DNA from: ZAX-1 sp046533095
GTDB lineage: Bacteria > Bacillota > Clostridia > Lachnospirales > Lachnospiraceae
DNA length: 64,000 nucleotides
Assembly: GCA_046533095.1 (NCBI GenBank)
Contig: JAJQRA010000038.1
Span: 1 to 64,000 of the forward strand
Direction: 5' to 3'
Shown here: positions 26,332 to 34,761 of the stretch, piece by piece
How positions within the stretch are numbered: position 1 is the stretch's first letter
Layout: each line of letters opens with the position of its first letter
The notes under the pieces: generated by a model
The model's input: only the letters and a program-made list of their open reading frames with translations
Told to the model about the DNA's origin: nothing
The model's database searches: none
Made by a program: the position numbers and the translations under genes

Positions 26332-28335
26332 TCATAGTTTGATACAAATGATCTTATGCCCACGAACTTCGGGTAGCGTAAAATAAATATAGGAGCCTTT
26401 CTGTATAAAGGCAATATAGGCGGGATACTCATTTCCTATGGGGTCTACGATGGCTTTTACTTGGTTTTCGCCTACGTAGATTTTCACCTTGATGCTATAT
26501 AGTGGAATAACATCTTCCAAGGTAAAAATATCCTCAGAACGCTTTTCCGTAATATAATGTAGAACATGCAATACATCGCGATTTTCTGCTTCCTGATGAT
26601 TTAACGTCATCTGTAGGGTAGAGGGACCGTCATGGCTGACCAATTTATCCGCCATTAAATATTCGATTGCATCTTTTACCATCAATTTGCACCATCTGGG
26701 TGCATTTTTCCGATATAAGTGGAAAATCGGATGTGAAAAATAAATGATATTTTCACACTGTGTCACCGCAGGTGTGCCTGCTTTTCTGGAAGACGGTGCG
26801 TGCTGATGGGAGCAGAACATGTCGGGTCCCCGGTCAAAATAGGGAACTATCGTATCCATCAATACCTCTGCATATACCGATTCTACCGCTAATCCCCGCA
26901 AATACATTACAAATTCTTCTTTGGGAAGATCCTTTCCGATGGTATCGTTTGGCATAACAAAATCTCTGTAAAACTCGGATTTCCCTAGATATTTGACACC
27001 ATAGATACTCAAATCCCCGTTCATAGGAAGACAGGATTTATAGGAACCGATTACTTTTCCACCTTTTGCCAAATAGGCCTCTATCACTTGTTCTAGCTTT
27101 TCATTGTAATAAATGCAATCAGGGAGAATCAAGATCTGGTAGGAAGAAAGATCCATTTCCATATCGATAACATCAAACTGGTAGCAGAGTTCCTGCAACA
27201 TGCGTACCGCTCCAATCAAAGAAGGTGAAATACTCGTATCGTAAGAATCATCCGGATAGAATTCTTCGGGATTTAAAACGGCTATCTCTGTTTTGGCTTT
27301 TGCGTTGCGGCAGAAAGGTTCTTTTTTCTTTACCTCGGCATAAATTTTTCCAATCAAGTCATAGGTTGCTTCTGAGAGGCGCCCGCTTGGATGTAGCTGA
27401 TCTCCAATGGAACAGCCTGCTCCCATGGCTAACATCTGGTTGCATTCCAGTTCTAATGCCACCTGGTTTTTCAGTGAATGGAAATCCCCCCAGTATGTGT
27501 GGAATTTTCCCGTCATACCAAGCATTTCTTTTCCCAATTTTCGAGCATAGCGACTCGTAGCCGGAAAATGGTCATAGCCCCAGCCGCCACTTGGCAAGGA
27601 CTCTAGTTCTAAATGACTGTAGTCTTTAAAACTTTTTTTATAAGCGGGTCCAATATGGGAACTGTTGTAGAAAATGCCGGCTTTTGGTGCTAGTAAATGA
27701 ACGAGTGCCGTTGTTTCTGATTTAAATTCTTCCAACATATGCACTGCATAATCTAAACGTTCTTTTTTGCTTTCCGGATTCTTGCCTAGCTGTTTCATTT
27801 TTTCCACACAGATAGGACATTTACAATCTACTTGGAACAAAATATCCACGAAGATGCCATCTACATTTTCCGGTTTTACTACCGCAATCATGTCCTTTAA
27901 TTGTGCATGGAAAAAATGTCGATAACCGCTATTTAGACAAATTGTATGATAAAAATGTGGTTTCGGGACATTCTGTGTATCAATATATTCCCCATTTTCA
28001 TCCTGTGCCAGCCATTCTGGATGACTCCGCATAATTCGTCCATCCCATTGAGCCGTTGTATAGATTGGGACTTTAATGCCACGTTTATGGCAGCTTTCTA
28101 TCTGCTGCAAAAGCAAATTATGATTGGCAAGCTGTGGATGAATTAATTCCGGAAATTTCTTAGATGGATAATACAGCCATCCATGGTGGCATCTGCCAAA
28201 GCAGGTAATCGAATTTACGTTTGCTTGTGCTAGTTGTTCTGCAAATAGCTCCGCATCAAAATCGCAGCCGACTTTTGGAATATATTCACTGGTGTGAAAA
28301 TCTAAATGTATTTGTCTGTATCTTAAATCACTCAA
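26332..28335 (-). CDS. GHL6/GH151-type glycosidase with beta-galactosidase-trimerisation domain (alpha-L-fucosidase candidate)
   Basis: A 667-residue cytoplasmic protein. Residues 1-340 form a TIM barrel of the hypothetical glycosyl hydrolase 6 type: YRQIHLDFHTSEYIP at the start, NVNSITCFGRCHHGWLYYPSKK, IKVPIYTTAQWDG, and VDGIFVDILFQVDCKC with a probable catalytic Asp. Residues about 350-560 are a Rossmann-like trimerisation domain (EIAVLNPEEFYPDDS, YQILILPDC, AKGGKVIGSYKS). A beta-rich tail follows. As I recall, this architecture is that of GH151, which includes alpha-L-fucosidases; beta-galactosidase activity is an alternative. The start codon is TTG, chosen because AGGAGG lies 8 bases before it. 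It is next to a sugar ABC importer. Confidence 0.7.
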   Translation of the reverse strand: MSDLRYRQIHLDFHTSEYIPKVGCDFDAELFAEQLAQANVNSITCFGRCHHGWLYYPSKKFPELIHPQLANHNLLLQQIESCHKRGIKVPIYTTAQWDGRIMRSHPEWLAQDENGEYIDTQNVPKPHFYHTICLNSGYRHFFHAQLKDMIAVVKPENVDGIFVDILFQVDCKCPICVEKMKQLGKNPESKKERLDYAVHMLEEFKSETTALVHLLAPKAGIFYNSSHIGPAYKKSFKDYSHLELESLPSGGWGYDHFPATSRYARKLGKEMLGMTGKFHTYWGDFHSLKNQVALELECNQMLAMGAGCSIGDQLHPSGRLSEATYDLIGKIYAEVKKKEPFCRNAKAKTEIAVLNPEEFYPDDSYDTSISPSLIGAVRMLQELCYQFDVIDMEMDLSSYQILILPDCIYYNEKLEQVIEAYLAKGGKVIGSYKSCLPMNGDLSIYGVKYLGKSEFYRDFVMPNDTIGKDLPKEEFVMYLRGLAVESVYAEVLMDTIVPYFDRGPDMFCSHQHAPSSRKAGTPAVTQCENIIYFSHPIFHLYRKNAPRWCKLMVKDAIEYLMADKLVSHDGPSTLQMTLNHQEAENRDVLHVLHYITEKRSEDIFTLEDVIPLYSIKVKIYVGENQVKAIVDPIGNEYPAYIAFIQKGSYIYFTLPEVRGHKIICIKL

Positions 28336-28529
28336 TTTGACTACCTCCTGGTTTCATTTTAAGGCTGTTTATGTTCATGGCTAGCATCATGTTGTTTATT
28401 TACTCCGGGTAAATACACCGTCGCTTGTGGCGTCACCGTTCAACCGTAACCCCGCAGATACTCCACTGCTTGCGGCGTGGGAATTCATTTCCATGATGCT
28501 ATCTTTATGCAAGAAATTATTTTATATTA
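28336..28529 (-). other. Structured gap between sugar permease and glycosidase genes
   Basis: GCTAGCATCATG (28380 region) and CATGATGCTATC (28492 region) are inverted and could close a large hairpin. Inside are two related GC-rich segments, CCGTCGCTTGTGGCGTCACC and CCACTGCTTGCGGCGTGGG. It may attenuate or stabilise the operon transcript. No gene is seen. Confidence 0.4.
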
Positions 28530-29444
28530 TTATTCTTTTACTGCTCCGGAAGCCAATCCACCTTCTACTTTTTCTTGGAAGAGCAGATAAAGGATGAATG
28601 GTACAGCTACGGTAATCACGATGGCCGCCATTAAAGGACCGTGTTCACTTCCGCGTTCTCCATTAAAATTTAATAGTCCAAGGGCAATTGGCTTTAATTT
28701 CTTGTCGTTAATAAATAGCAGGGGGAACAAAATATTATTCCATGCGGCAAGGAAATTGAAGATGGAAATGGTTGCTATTGCTGGAACGGTCAATGGAAGC
28801 ATAACATTTTTATAAATCTGAAAATAAGTCGCACCGTCTAATAATGCCGCTTCTTCTAGAGATTTATTGACCCCTTTCATGAAGTTCGTAAGAACCATAA
28901 TACTAAAGGGCAGGTTGAATGCCGTATAAATCATAATCAACGCCGGGATGTTATTCTTTAGGTTTAACGCCCCGATAAGATAGGAAACAGGAACCAGCAC
29001 CGTGTGTACGGGAACCATCATTCCAACCATAAAAAACGCGGTCAAGAATCGATTCATTTTCAGTCTAAATCTGGATAAGACGAAGGCCGCCATGGAAGAG
29101 ACGACTCCTAGGACAATCGCCGTAGCCCCGGCCTGTATCAAACTGTTTCGAAAGTAGTTGCTCATGCTGGCGCCTACCCATGCTTCTACATAGTTTGACC
29201 ATTGAAATACTTTAGGGAGTGCAAAGGGGCTTGAAAAGATTTCAACTTTTGTTTTCACAGAGGATAGCAGTGTAAATACCATCGGCATGGCAAAGACAAA
29301 TGCCATACAAATCAAAAATAAATATTTCCCCAAACTTCCGATCCAATTCCTTTGTTTCATGTTTGCCTTTTTCAGGGCAGACCGCTTCTTGATCCTCTTT
29401 TGTTTGGCACAGCTTTCTTTTGCATATTCCATTTGTGCTTGCAT
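28530..29444 (-). CDS. Carbohydrate ABC transporter permease (MalG type)
   Basis: A 304-residue inner-membrane permease of the CUT1 sugar importer family. After a basic N-terminus of about 40 residues there are six TM helices. The cytoplasmic EAA loop is SLEEAALLDGATYFQIYKNVMLPL (about residue 190). The last helix is followed by GGLASGAVKE, typical of MalG-type C-termini. It lies 18 bases after the MalF-type permease. AGGAGG sits 10 bases before the ATG. No ATPase is encoded here, so a shared MsmX-type ATPase elsewhere is likely. Confidence 0.93.
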   Translation of the reverse strand: MQAQMEYAKESCAKQKRIKKRSALKKANMKQRNWIGSLGKYLFLICMAFVFAMPMVFTLLSSVKTKVEIFSSPFALPKVFQWSNYVEAWVGASMSNYFRNSLIQAGATAIVLGVVSSMAAFVLSRFRLKMNRFLTAFFMVGMMVPVHTVLVPVSYLIGALNLKNNIPALIMIYTAFNLPFSIMVLTNFMKGVNKSLEEAALLDGATYFQIYKNVMLPLTVPAIATISIFNFLAAWNNILFPLLFINDKKLKPIALGLLNFNGERGSEHGPLMAAIVITVAVPFILYLLFQEKVEGGLASGAVKE

Positions 29445-29462
29445 TGCTAGTTTCCCTCCTTT

Positions 29463-30350
29463 CTATGCATCCTTTTTTCTTCCCATAAGGAAATTGCTTA
29501 GTAACGTTCCAACCAGGCAAATCGCCATAATAATCATTCCAATGGCACTTCCCAGTCCGTAATGGCTGTATTTAAATGCTTCATTATACATTAAGGTTGT
29601 AGGCAGGTTGGTAAGTCCATTTGGCCCGCCGCCAGTCATGGCGAACACAAGGTCAAACACTTTTACTGAGCCAATGATATCCATTAGGATACACATTACG
29701 ATCGTTGGCTTTAACATGGGAATCGTAATTTTGAAGAATTTTTCTACACTGGTTGCGCCATCAATGGATGCAGCTTCGTAAAGCTCGTCCGGAATGGTCG
29801 TAAGCCCTGCCAATAGGATTACCATATAGTAGCCAATGCCTGCCCAAACATTTACAAATACGATCGTGTTCATGGCGGTTGCCTTATCTACCAGCCAAGG
29901 AAGTACGCTACTGGTCAAACCGATGCCTTTTAGCAATGCGTTTAAGGATCCTGTTGGCATAAAGACAAAATACCACATCAAACCCACTGCAGTGAGAGGA
30001 AATACTGTTGGGACGAAAAACAGTGCCTTAAACAAGCGATAGCCTTTGCATTTTGTGTTGATTGCCACTGCCAAAAGTAATGCAACCGGTGTATGCAAGA
30101 TTACGCTGAACACTACCATTTTCAGCATATTCTTTAAAGATAGGAGAAAGCTTGGATTTGAAAATGCATCGATATAATTTTTTAACCCTACAAACTTTAA
30201 TCCGGAGCCTGCGATTCCGTTCCAATCCATAAGTGAAAAATAGGCCGCTCCAATAATTGGAATGATTTGAAATACCACATAAATTACGAGTGCCGGAACC
30301 ATAAATAACAGGATGCCAAATTTTGTCTTTTTATTTTTTAACTGAATCAT
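29463..30350 (-). CDS. Carbohydrate ABC transporter permease (MalF type)
   Basis: A 295-residue inner-membrane permease, CUT1 family. Six TM helices; the EAA loop is DELYEAASIDGATSVEKFFKITIPML (about residue 185), and VFDLVFAMTGGGPNG is the usual MalF-type motif. The start is supported by GGAGG 6 bases upstream. It pairs with the downstream MalG-type permease and the upstream solute-binding lipoprotein. The transported sugar is not evident, but an amino-sugar or fucosylated oligosaccharide fits the neighbours (inference). Confidence 0.94.
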   Translation of the reverse strand: MIQLKNKKTKFGILLFMVPALVIYVVFQIIPIIGAAYFSLMDWNGIAGSGLKFVGLKNYIDAFSNPSFLLSLKNMLKMVVFSVILHTPVALLLAVAINTKCKGYRLFKALFFVPTVFPLTAVGLMWYFVFMPTGSLNALLKGIGLTSSVLPWLVDKATAMNTIVFVNVWAGIGYYMVILLAGLTTIPDELYEAASIDGATSVEKFFKITIPMLKPTIVMCILMDIIGSVKVFDLVFAMTGGGPNGLTNLPTTLMYNEAFKYSHYGLGSAIGMIIMAICLVGTLLSNFLMGRKKDA

Positions 30351-30394
30351 TTCATACCTCCAGTATTCTTTGTCCTTTAAACGATATGTTAAAA

Positions 30395-30412
30395 ATTCTG
30401 ACTTTTCAGAAT
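30395..30412. other. Inverted repeat upstream of the MalF-type permease
   Basis: ATTCTGA and TCAGAAT form a perfect 7-bp stem with loop CTTT, about 45 bases before the permease start. It could be an operator or an RNA-processing hairpin in the lipoprotein-permease gap. Confidence 0.35.
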
Positions 30413-30521
30413 CTTAGTTTTGCATGCAGTCAAATTGCTAGGCAGTATTTTGAGAATCGCAGTGCAAAATTGATTATGAAAGGAGGATCGATGGAATCGT
30501 TGCTTTTACTATAAAATAAGA

Positions 30522-30559
30522 ATCTGCCGGGAAGGTCTTTAAGAGCGTCTCCGGCAGAT
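30522..30559 (-). terminator. Stem-loop after the solute-binding lipoprotein gene
   Basis: ATCTGCCGG and CCGGCAGAT form a 9-bp stem, followed on the minus strand by TTCTTATTTT. A leaky terminator here would keep the lipoprotein more abundant than the permeases, a common arrangement in sugar ABC operons. Confidence 0.65.
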
Positions 30560-30571
30560 ATCTGTCATGCA

Positions 30572-31951
30572 TTATTTTACGTTATCAATTTCTGCCTGAA
30601 TTTCTGCCGCCGCATCTGTGGCATTTACACCGGTAAACATGCTTACAATAGAGTTTCTGGTTCTATCCTGCATGGAAGTAAGAGGGTCAAAATCAAATAC
30701 ATCTACGCCAATTCCTTTTGATGAGCCTCCAAGGGCTACATTTTCTACAAATAAAGGGGTGCATTTACTGTTGTCTAGTTCGATATCTGTTCTCGGGATT
30801 AAGAATGCCGCTTCTTCTGCAAACCTTTTTGCAGCTTCTTTGCTTGTTAACATTTTCACTAATTCCATTGTCAATTCTAATTCTTCACCTTGTAATTTGC
30901 CATTTACCATATAAGGGCTTAATGTTTGCATATCATCATCTTTAAATTCTGGCTTCTCCTCAAAGTAAGGGAATTTTGCTACTTTAATATTTGCTGACAC
31001 AGGGGTCTGGGACTCATCTGTAAATTTACTGATGTTCCATGGACCGGTAATGATCATGGCCGCTTCGCCTTGTTGAAATTGCGTTAAGGCAATATCATCT
31101 GTAATGCCGGCCGCACTTGCATCAAAGGCGCCTGCATCAATCAGATCTTTTTCAAACTGCAAGGTTTTTACTACATCGTCATCTGTCCATTTTTTTTCTC
31201 TGGTTCCAAGAAGCTTTGCGGTGTTTGTCCCAAGCCATTTGTAGAAAATCTGATCATGAAGATGCCCTGCCATGTAAGTACTTTGTGCACCCATTGCGAT
31301 AGGTATCACGCCATCGGCTTTCAACTTTTCTACTGCATTTAGCAATTCTTTCCATGTTTCTGGGAATTTTTCAATGCCGGCCATCTTTAATAGCGCATCA
31401 TTGTAATAAACACCGATTAGTCCAGATTCCATAGGAACGGCATAGGTTCCTTCTTGCCCCGGTACTTGATAATAGGAAAGGGAGCCTTCTGTAAATCCAC
31501 TGCCCCACGCAAAATCTTCGTCAATGTAGGGCTGTACATTTAGGAGGTTTCCATTTTCAATATAATCACCCAGATTGGCAACACCTTGAATCCGGAAAAT
31601 ATTTGCCATGGAACCGGAGGCAATATCGGTGGAAAGGATATTGTTAAATGCCGACTCATCACTCTGTGAATCATCAATTATCGTTACATCCGGATGCTTT
31701 TCCTTGAATTCATTTAAAATATCGTTGTAGATATCTACCTGTGTAGATACACCTGCCATCCTAGTTAAAAGTCTGATGGTAACCCCTTCTCCACTTGTCG
31801 TGGCAACCGATTCGGTTTTTGTAGCTGTGTTGCTGCTCTTTGTTGCATCGAAACCTTTCGTATGACCGGTACTGCTTGTGCCACACCCTGTTAGTGCCGA
31901 TAGGCATAATGCACCGGCTATCAATAATGTGGTTGCTTTCTTTGCATTCAT
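30572..31951 (-). CDS. Carbohydrate ABC transporter substrate-binding lipoprotein
   Basis: A 459-residue extracellular lipoprotein of the CUT1 solute-binding family. The signal peptide ends in lipobox LTGC (MNAKKATTLLIAGALCLSALTGC), followed by a Ser/Thr/Lys-rich linker. Mature landmarks are ILNEFKEKHPDVTIID, YAVPMESGLIGVYYNDALLKMAG, PETWKELLNAVEKLKADG, IPIAMGAQSTY and QGEAAMIITGPWNISKF, the classic CUT1 hinge signature. GGAGG lies just upstream of the ATG. It heads the minus-strand locus that continues with MalF, MalG and the glycosidase. Confidence 0.95.
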   Translation of the reverse strand: MNAKKATTLLIAGALCLSALTGCGTSSTGHTKGFDATKSSNTATKTESVATTSGEGVTIRLLTRMAGVSTQVDIYNDILNEFKEKHPDVTIIDDSQSDESAFNNILSTDIASGSMANIFRIQGVANLGDYIENGNLLNVQPYIDEDFAWGSGFTEGSLSYYQVPGQEGTYAVPMESGLIGVYYNDALLKMAGIEKFPETWKELLNAVEKLKADGVIPIAMGAQSTYMAGHLHDQIFYKWLGTNTAKLLGTREKKWTDDDVVKTLQFEKDLIDAGAFDASAAGITDDIALTQFQQGEAAMIITGPWNISKFTDESQTPVSANIKVAKFPYFEEKPEFKDDDMQTLSPYMVNGKLQGEELELTMELVKMLTSKEAAKRFAEEAAFLIPRTDIELDNSKCTPLFVENVALGGSSKGIGVDVFDFDPLTSMQDRTRNSIVSMFTGVNATDAAAEIQAEIDNVK

Positions 31952-31972
31952 TCATTTGTCCTCCTTGAATTT

Positions 31973-32076
31973 CGTTTGAAATATTTCTTCGCGTTACCGG
32001 TAGTACTGATAGGTATTTGAAATATTCCTTTGTTTCTTGATATACAGATTATAATTGCTTTTCTTCCATATAGGAA
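31973..32076 (-). promoter_or_regulatory. Candidate promoter and repeated leader motif of the sugar-import operon
   Basis: On the minus strand TTCCTA (32071-32076) and TATAAT (32048-32053) are 17 bases apart. The weak -35 box fits an activator-dependent promoter. Downstream in the leader a palindromic motif GAAATATTTC and its near-copy GAAATATTCC lie about 40 bases apart (near 31978 and 32019), and could be operator sites. Confidence 0.45.
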
Positions 32077-32156
32077 TGGTCATTTTCCAGATTATTTGTA
32101 CATTTTCTATATGTGCGATAAATATAGAGAGTAAAATTATAAATGAAATATGCGCT

Positions 32157-32248
32157 AATATAGTTTTTATACCACGGATCTGATTATAGGAACAGCATTT
32201 TGTTCCTATAATAGGCTTATTATGATTTTTGATCATAATAAGCCTATT
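32157..32248. repeat. Dispersed palindromic element, copy 3, plus a perfect 17-bp hairpin
   Basis: TATAGTTTTTATA, GGATCTGATTATAGGAAC and an 11-bp stem ATTATAGGAAC/GTTCCTATAAT (32183-32212, loop AGCATTTT) match the elements near 5048 and 21749. It abuts a perfect stem AATAGGCTTATTATGAT/ATCATAATAAGCCTATT (32210-32248, 5-base loop), which probably also terminates the Xre gene transcript. Confidence 0.75.
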
Positions 32249-32345
32249 ATTTTGAAAAAACGAAAAGGGGGTAGTATTCCTTAGCTGAAGGGACATTAAA
32301 TCTACTTAATGGTAATCGAGCATTTTGCCCCTGATTTCAACAAAC

Positions 32346-32585
32346 TCATTTCAACAACTCATCATAGGTCGTTTCTAAAATATCTCGTATCGCTTTTAGT
32401 TGGCTAGCATAGATGTGCTGAATACCGCGTTCTATTTTTACGAGGGTTTCCCTAGTTATGTCAACACCGATAAGCTGCATCTGTTTGACGAGTTGTGTTT
32501 GCCCAATATTCTTTGCCTGACGAATTGCCCTAATGTTTGGTCCTATTTGAATGTTACAATCTTGCTTTATCTTTTGCGTGTACAT
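32346..32585 (-). CDS. Small Xre-family helix-turn-helix regulator
   Basis: A 79-residue DNA-binding protein that is essentially one HTH_3 domain. GPNIRAIRQAKNIGQTQLVKQM begins helix 1-2, and DITRETLVKIERGIQHIYASQL holds the recognition helix. There is no effector domain. It is divergent from the LysR gene, and the shared control region contains two GGACT-N6-AGTCC sites, its likely operators. It probably represses the LysR promoter and possibly itself. A short AGG-containing site precedes the ATG. Confidence 0.85.
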   Translation of the reverse strand: MYTQKIKQDCNIQIGPNIRAIRQAKNIGQTQLVKQMQLIGVDITRETLVKIERGIQHIYASQLKAIRDILETTYDELLK

Positions 32586-32607
32586 ATGTCCTACCTACCA
32601 TTATGCT

Positions 32608-32623
32608 GGACTAAAACAAGTCC
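32608..32623. promoter_or_regulatory. Operator 1 (GGACT-N6-AGTCC)
   Basis: A perfect inverted repeat GGACTAAAACAAGTCC lies between the Xre start and the -35 box of the rightward promoter. It has exactly the same geometry as operator 2, 55 bases away. Confidence 0.6.
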
Positions 32624-32632
32624 AAATTTATC

Positions 32633-32661
32633 TTGATTTTACGTGACAGTACGCTTATAAT
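32633..32661 (+). promoter_or_regulatory. Rightward promoter for the LysR-type regulator
   Basis: TTGATT and TATAAT are separated by exactly 17 bases. The start point would fall within or just before operator 2, so binding there should block initiation. Confidence 0.75.
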
Positions 32662-32662
32662 G

Positions 32663-32678
32663 GGACTAGTATTAGTCC
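32663..32678. promoter_or_regulatory. Operator 2 (GGACT-N6-AGTCC)
   Basis: GGACTAGTATTAGTCC begins one base after the -10 box. Half-sites and spacing equal operator 1, so one protein dimer type probably binds both. Confidence 0.6.
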
Positions 32679-32814
32679 ACTATGAAATCTTAGATATCAA
32701 GTGGTTTGCTACAAGGACAATAAAGCAATCAATAGGGAGCATGTGCCAGAGAAAAACGATACGATAAATTCAAATTTAATATGCACAAAGAACTGTGCAG
32801 AAATGAGGTGAATG

Positions 32815-33714
32815 ATGAATTGGCAGCAACTTATTTATTTTCAGATCGTAGCAGAATTACAAAACTATACAAGGGCAGCAGAACAATTATATATTACACC
32901 ATCAGCATTAAATAAATCTATCCGGCATCTGGAAAATGATCTTGGCTTTCCTTTGTTTGAAAAACAGGGGCGGTCGGTCAATCTTACTGATTATGGGAGA
33001 ATATTTTATAAATATGTTGTCAATGCATCCTTTAGTATAGAATCTGGTATGTATGAGATTCATGAAAAGATGGGATTGACAAAAGGAAGGATTACAATAA
33101 CTGGTATTTATACCATGTGTGCGGATTATCTTCCACAGAGAATAAAAAAGTTTAAAAAACTACATCCCGATGTAACTTTTGCAATGGAATATAATATAAC
33201 CAGCAAGATATTAGATAAAGTTTTATCGGGTTCCTGTGATTTAGGGTTTTGTGGTGATTATGACCTTGCAGATGAATCCTATCAGGGAATTTGTCGAAAA
33301 TTGATAAAAGTAGAGGAGCTAATCATCATTGTACCAAAGGATCATAGATTGGCAAATGAGGAATATATTGATTTTGGCATGTTGGGCAATGAGGATTTTA
33401 TTATTTATCGTAACGTTAACTCAGGCATCAGCTATATATTCTGGAGGCTATGTAAAGAGGCAGGTATAACGCCCCGGATTGCGTTTGAAGTACCTGATGA
33501 TCATAGCATTCTTGGACTGGTCTCAGTTGGCCTTGGCATTGCACTCATTGCCGATAGTGAATCCCTTCGCACAGATAACGTAAGGGCTATTCCATTCAAA
33601 GGTGAAAAACCGATTCGTAACCAATATATGATATGGAAAAAAGATCGATTTGAATCTCTGGTAGCGCAGGCTTTTCGTCTGCATATTATAGAAGATGTTT
33701 CAAAATGTGAATAA
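32815..33714 (+). CDS. LysR-family transcriptional regulator
   Basis: A 299-residue regulator. The winged HTH covers residues 1-60 (QLIYFQIVAELQNYTRAAEQL, then YITPSALNKSIRHLENDLG). An effector-binding domain follows, beginning near residue 92 with KGRITITGIYTM. The second of two adjacent ATG codons is chosen because GAGG lies 6 bases before it. It points towards the 12-gene CoA-thioester operon and is the natural candidate to activate it in response to a pathway acid or CoA ester (inference). Its own promoter seems controlled by the divergent Xre protein. Confidence 0.93.
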   Translation: MNWQQLIYFQIVAELQNYTRAAEQLYITPSALNKSIRHLENDLGFPLFEKQGRSVNLTDYGRIFYKYVVNASFSIESGMYEIHEKMGLTKGRITITGIYTMCADYLPQRIKKFKKLHPDVTFAMEYNITSKILDKVLSGSCDLGFCGDYDLADESYQGICRKLIKVEELIIIVPKDHRLANEEYIDFGMLGNEDFIIYRNVNSGISYIFWRLCKEAGITPRIAFEVPDDHSILGLVSVGLGIALIADSESLRTDNVRAIPFKGEKPIRNQYMIWKKDRFESLVAQAFRLHIIEDVSKCE

Positions 33715-33738
33715 AAACTAAAAAATGGATTAGTCAGT

Positions 33739-33776
33739 ATAAGCATGCTTTTGTTGAAAAGTATGCTTATTTTTTA
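33739..33776 (+). terminator. Terminator after the LysR gene
   Basis: ATAAGCATGCTTTT pairs with AAAAGTATGCTTAT (one G-T) around GTTG, followed by a T-run. It separates the regulator from the catabolic operon. Confidence 0.85.
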
Positions 33777-33821
33777 TATCAATGATGATTTTTTGGAATG
33801 ATTTCAGTGCATTTAAGGAAA

Positions 33822-33850
33822 TAGACACATTACATCTTGCGTGATACAAT
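33822..33850 (+). promoter_or_regulatory. Candidate promoter of the CoA-ester catabolic operon
   Basis: TAGACA and TACAAT are separated by 17 bases, about 90 bases before the first gene and downstream of the LysR terminator. Confidence 0.55.
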
Positions 33851-33870
33851 CAAAATGTACAAAGAAAGTC

Positions 33871-33888
33871 GATTTTAACGTTAAAATC
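33871..33888. promoter_or_regulatory. Perfect 18-bp palindrome in the operon leader
   Basis: GATTTTAACGTTAAAATC is a perfect palindrome about 20 bases downstream of the -10 box, a position suited to a repressor operator. It resembles neither the Xre operators nor a terminator. Confidence 0.5.
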
Positions 33889-33938
33889 TAAGCAATAAGC
33901 ATAATAAAGAAGTGGCATGGAAACTAGGAGGGAAGTTA

Positions 33939-34733
33939 GTGGAAGAAATGGAAAAATACCATAACATTCAATTGGAGATGGTGAGAGAACGCATCGCGCT
34001 CCTTACTATCAATCGTCCACAGGTATTAAATGCACTTAATTATGAGACATTTAGAGAACTTAATGATGTTTTTGATGCATTGACTACCAAAGGAAGTTCT
34101 GTGCGTGGACTTATTATTACAGGAGCCGGCCGCTCTTTTGTAGCGGGGGCAGATCTTTCGGAGATACAAGACGACTTTATTGAAGAGAATCGGGCGTATT
34201 CCCAACTCGCCCAAAGTACGTTCAATCGTCTTGAAGCTCTTCCTATTCCTACAATTGCAGCAGTGAACGGATTCGCTCTTGGTGGTGGGTGCGAGTTGAG
34301 CCTTGTTTGTGATATCAGGATTGCAGGAGAAAAAGCAAAATTTGGTATGCCGGAGGTGAATCTTGGAGTTATCCCTTGCTTTGGAGGTACACAGAGACTT
34401 CCGCGTACAGTTGGAGCAGGAATAGCAAAAGAACTGATTTTTACAGGACGGAACGTGAAAGCGGACGAAGCTTTGGAAATAGGGCTTGTCAACAGAGTGG
34501 TGCCACAAGAAGCGTTACTGGATACGGCTGTCGAATTAATGGAACTTATTGTATCTAAGTCCCATACGGCTGTTAAATTTGCAAAAACGGCAATTGATCA
34601 GGGTAGGGATATACCACTGCAAAATGGGTTGGAATTAGAAAAAGATTTATCGGCCATTTGCTATGGACTTCCTGATAAAAAGGAGGGTGTAAAAGCTTTT
34701 ATTGAAAAACGTTCTCCAAGTTTCTTGAGTTAA
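33939..34733 (+). CDS. Enoyl-CoA hydratase/isomerase family protein (crotonase 1)
   Basis: A 264-residue cytoplasmic crotonase. The oxyanion-hole segments are AGRSFVAGADLSE (about residue 65) and GFALGGGCELSLVCD (about residue 110). The catalytic glutamates are kept in GGGCEL and in MPEVNLGVIPCFGGTQRLPR, so it should hydrate enoyl-CoA such as crotonyl-CoA. The C-terminal KEGVKAFIEKRSPSF is typical. The start is GTG at 33939, decided by AGGAGG 7 bases upstream. First gene of the operon; the CoA-transferase follows after 28 bases. Confidence 0.93.
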   Translation: MEEMEKYHNIQLEMVRERIALLTINRPQVLNALNYETFRELNDVFDALTTKGSSVRGLIITGAGRSFVAGADLSEIQDDFIEENRAYSQLAQSTFNRLEALPIPTIAAVNGFALGGGCELSLVCDIRIAGEKAKFGMPEVNLGVIPCFGGTQRLPRTVGAGIAKELIFTGRNVKADEALEIGLVNRVVPQEALLDTAVELMELIVSKSHTAVKFAKTAIDQGRDIPLQNGLELEKDLSAICYGLPDKKEGVKAFIEKRSPSFLS

Positions 34734-34761
34734 CGAAATAAATTTAAGAAAGGAGAATTTT

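Noticed and set aside
34026..34508. Minus-strand frame of 160 codons within crotonase 1
   Set aside because: It lies wholly opposite a clear enoyl-CoA hydratase and its composition is that of an antisense shadow.
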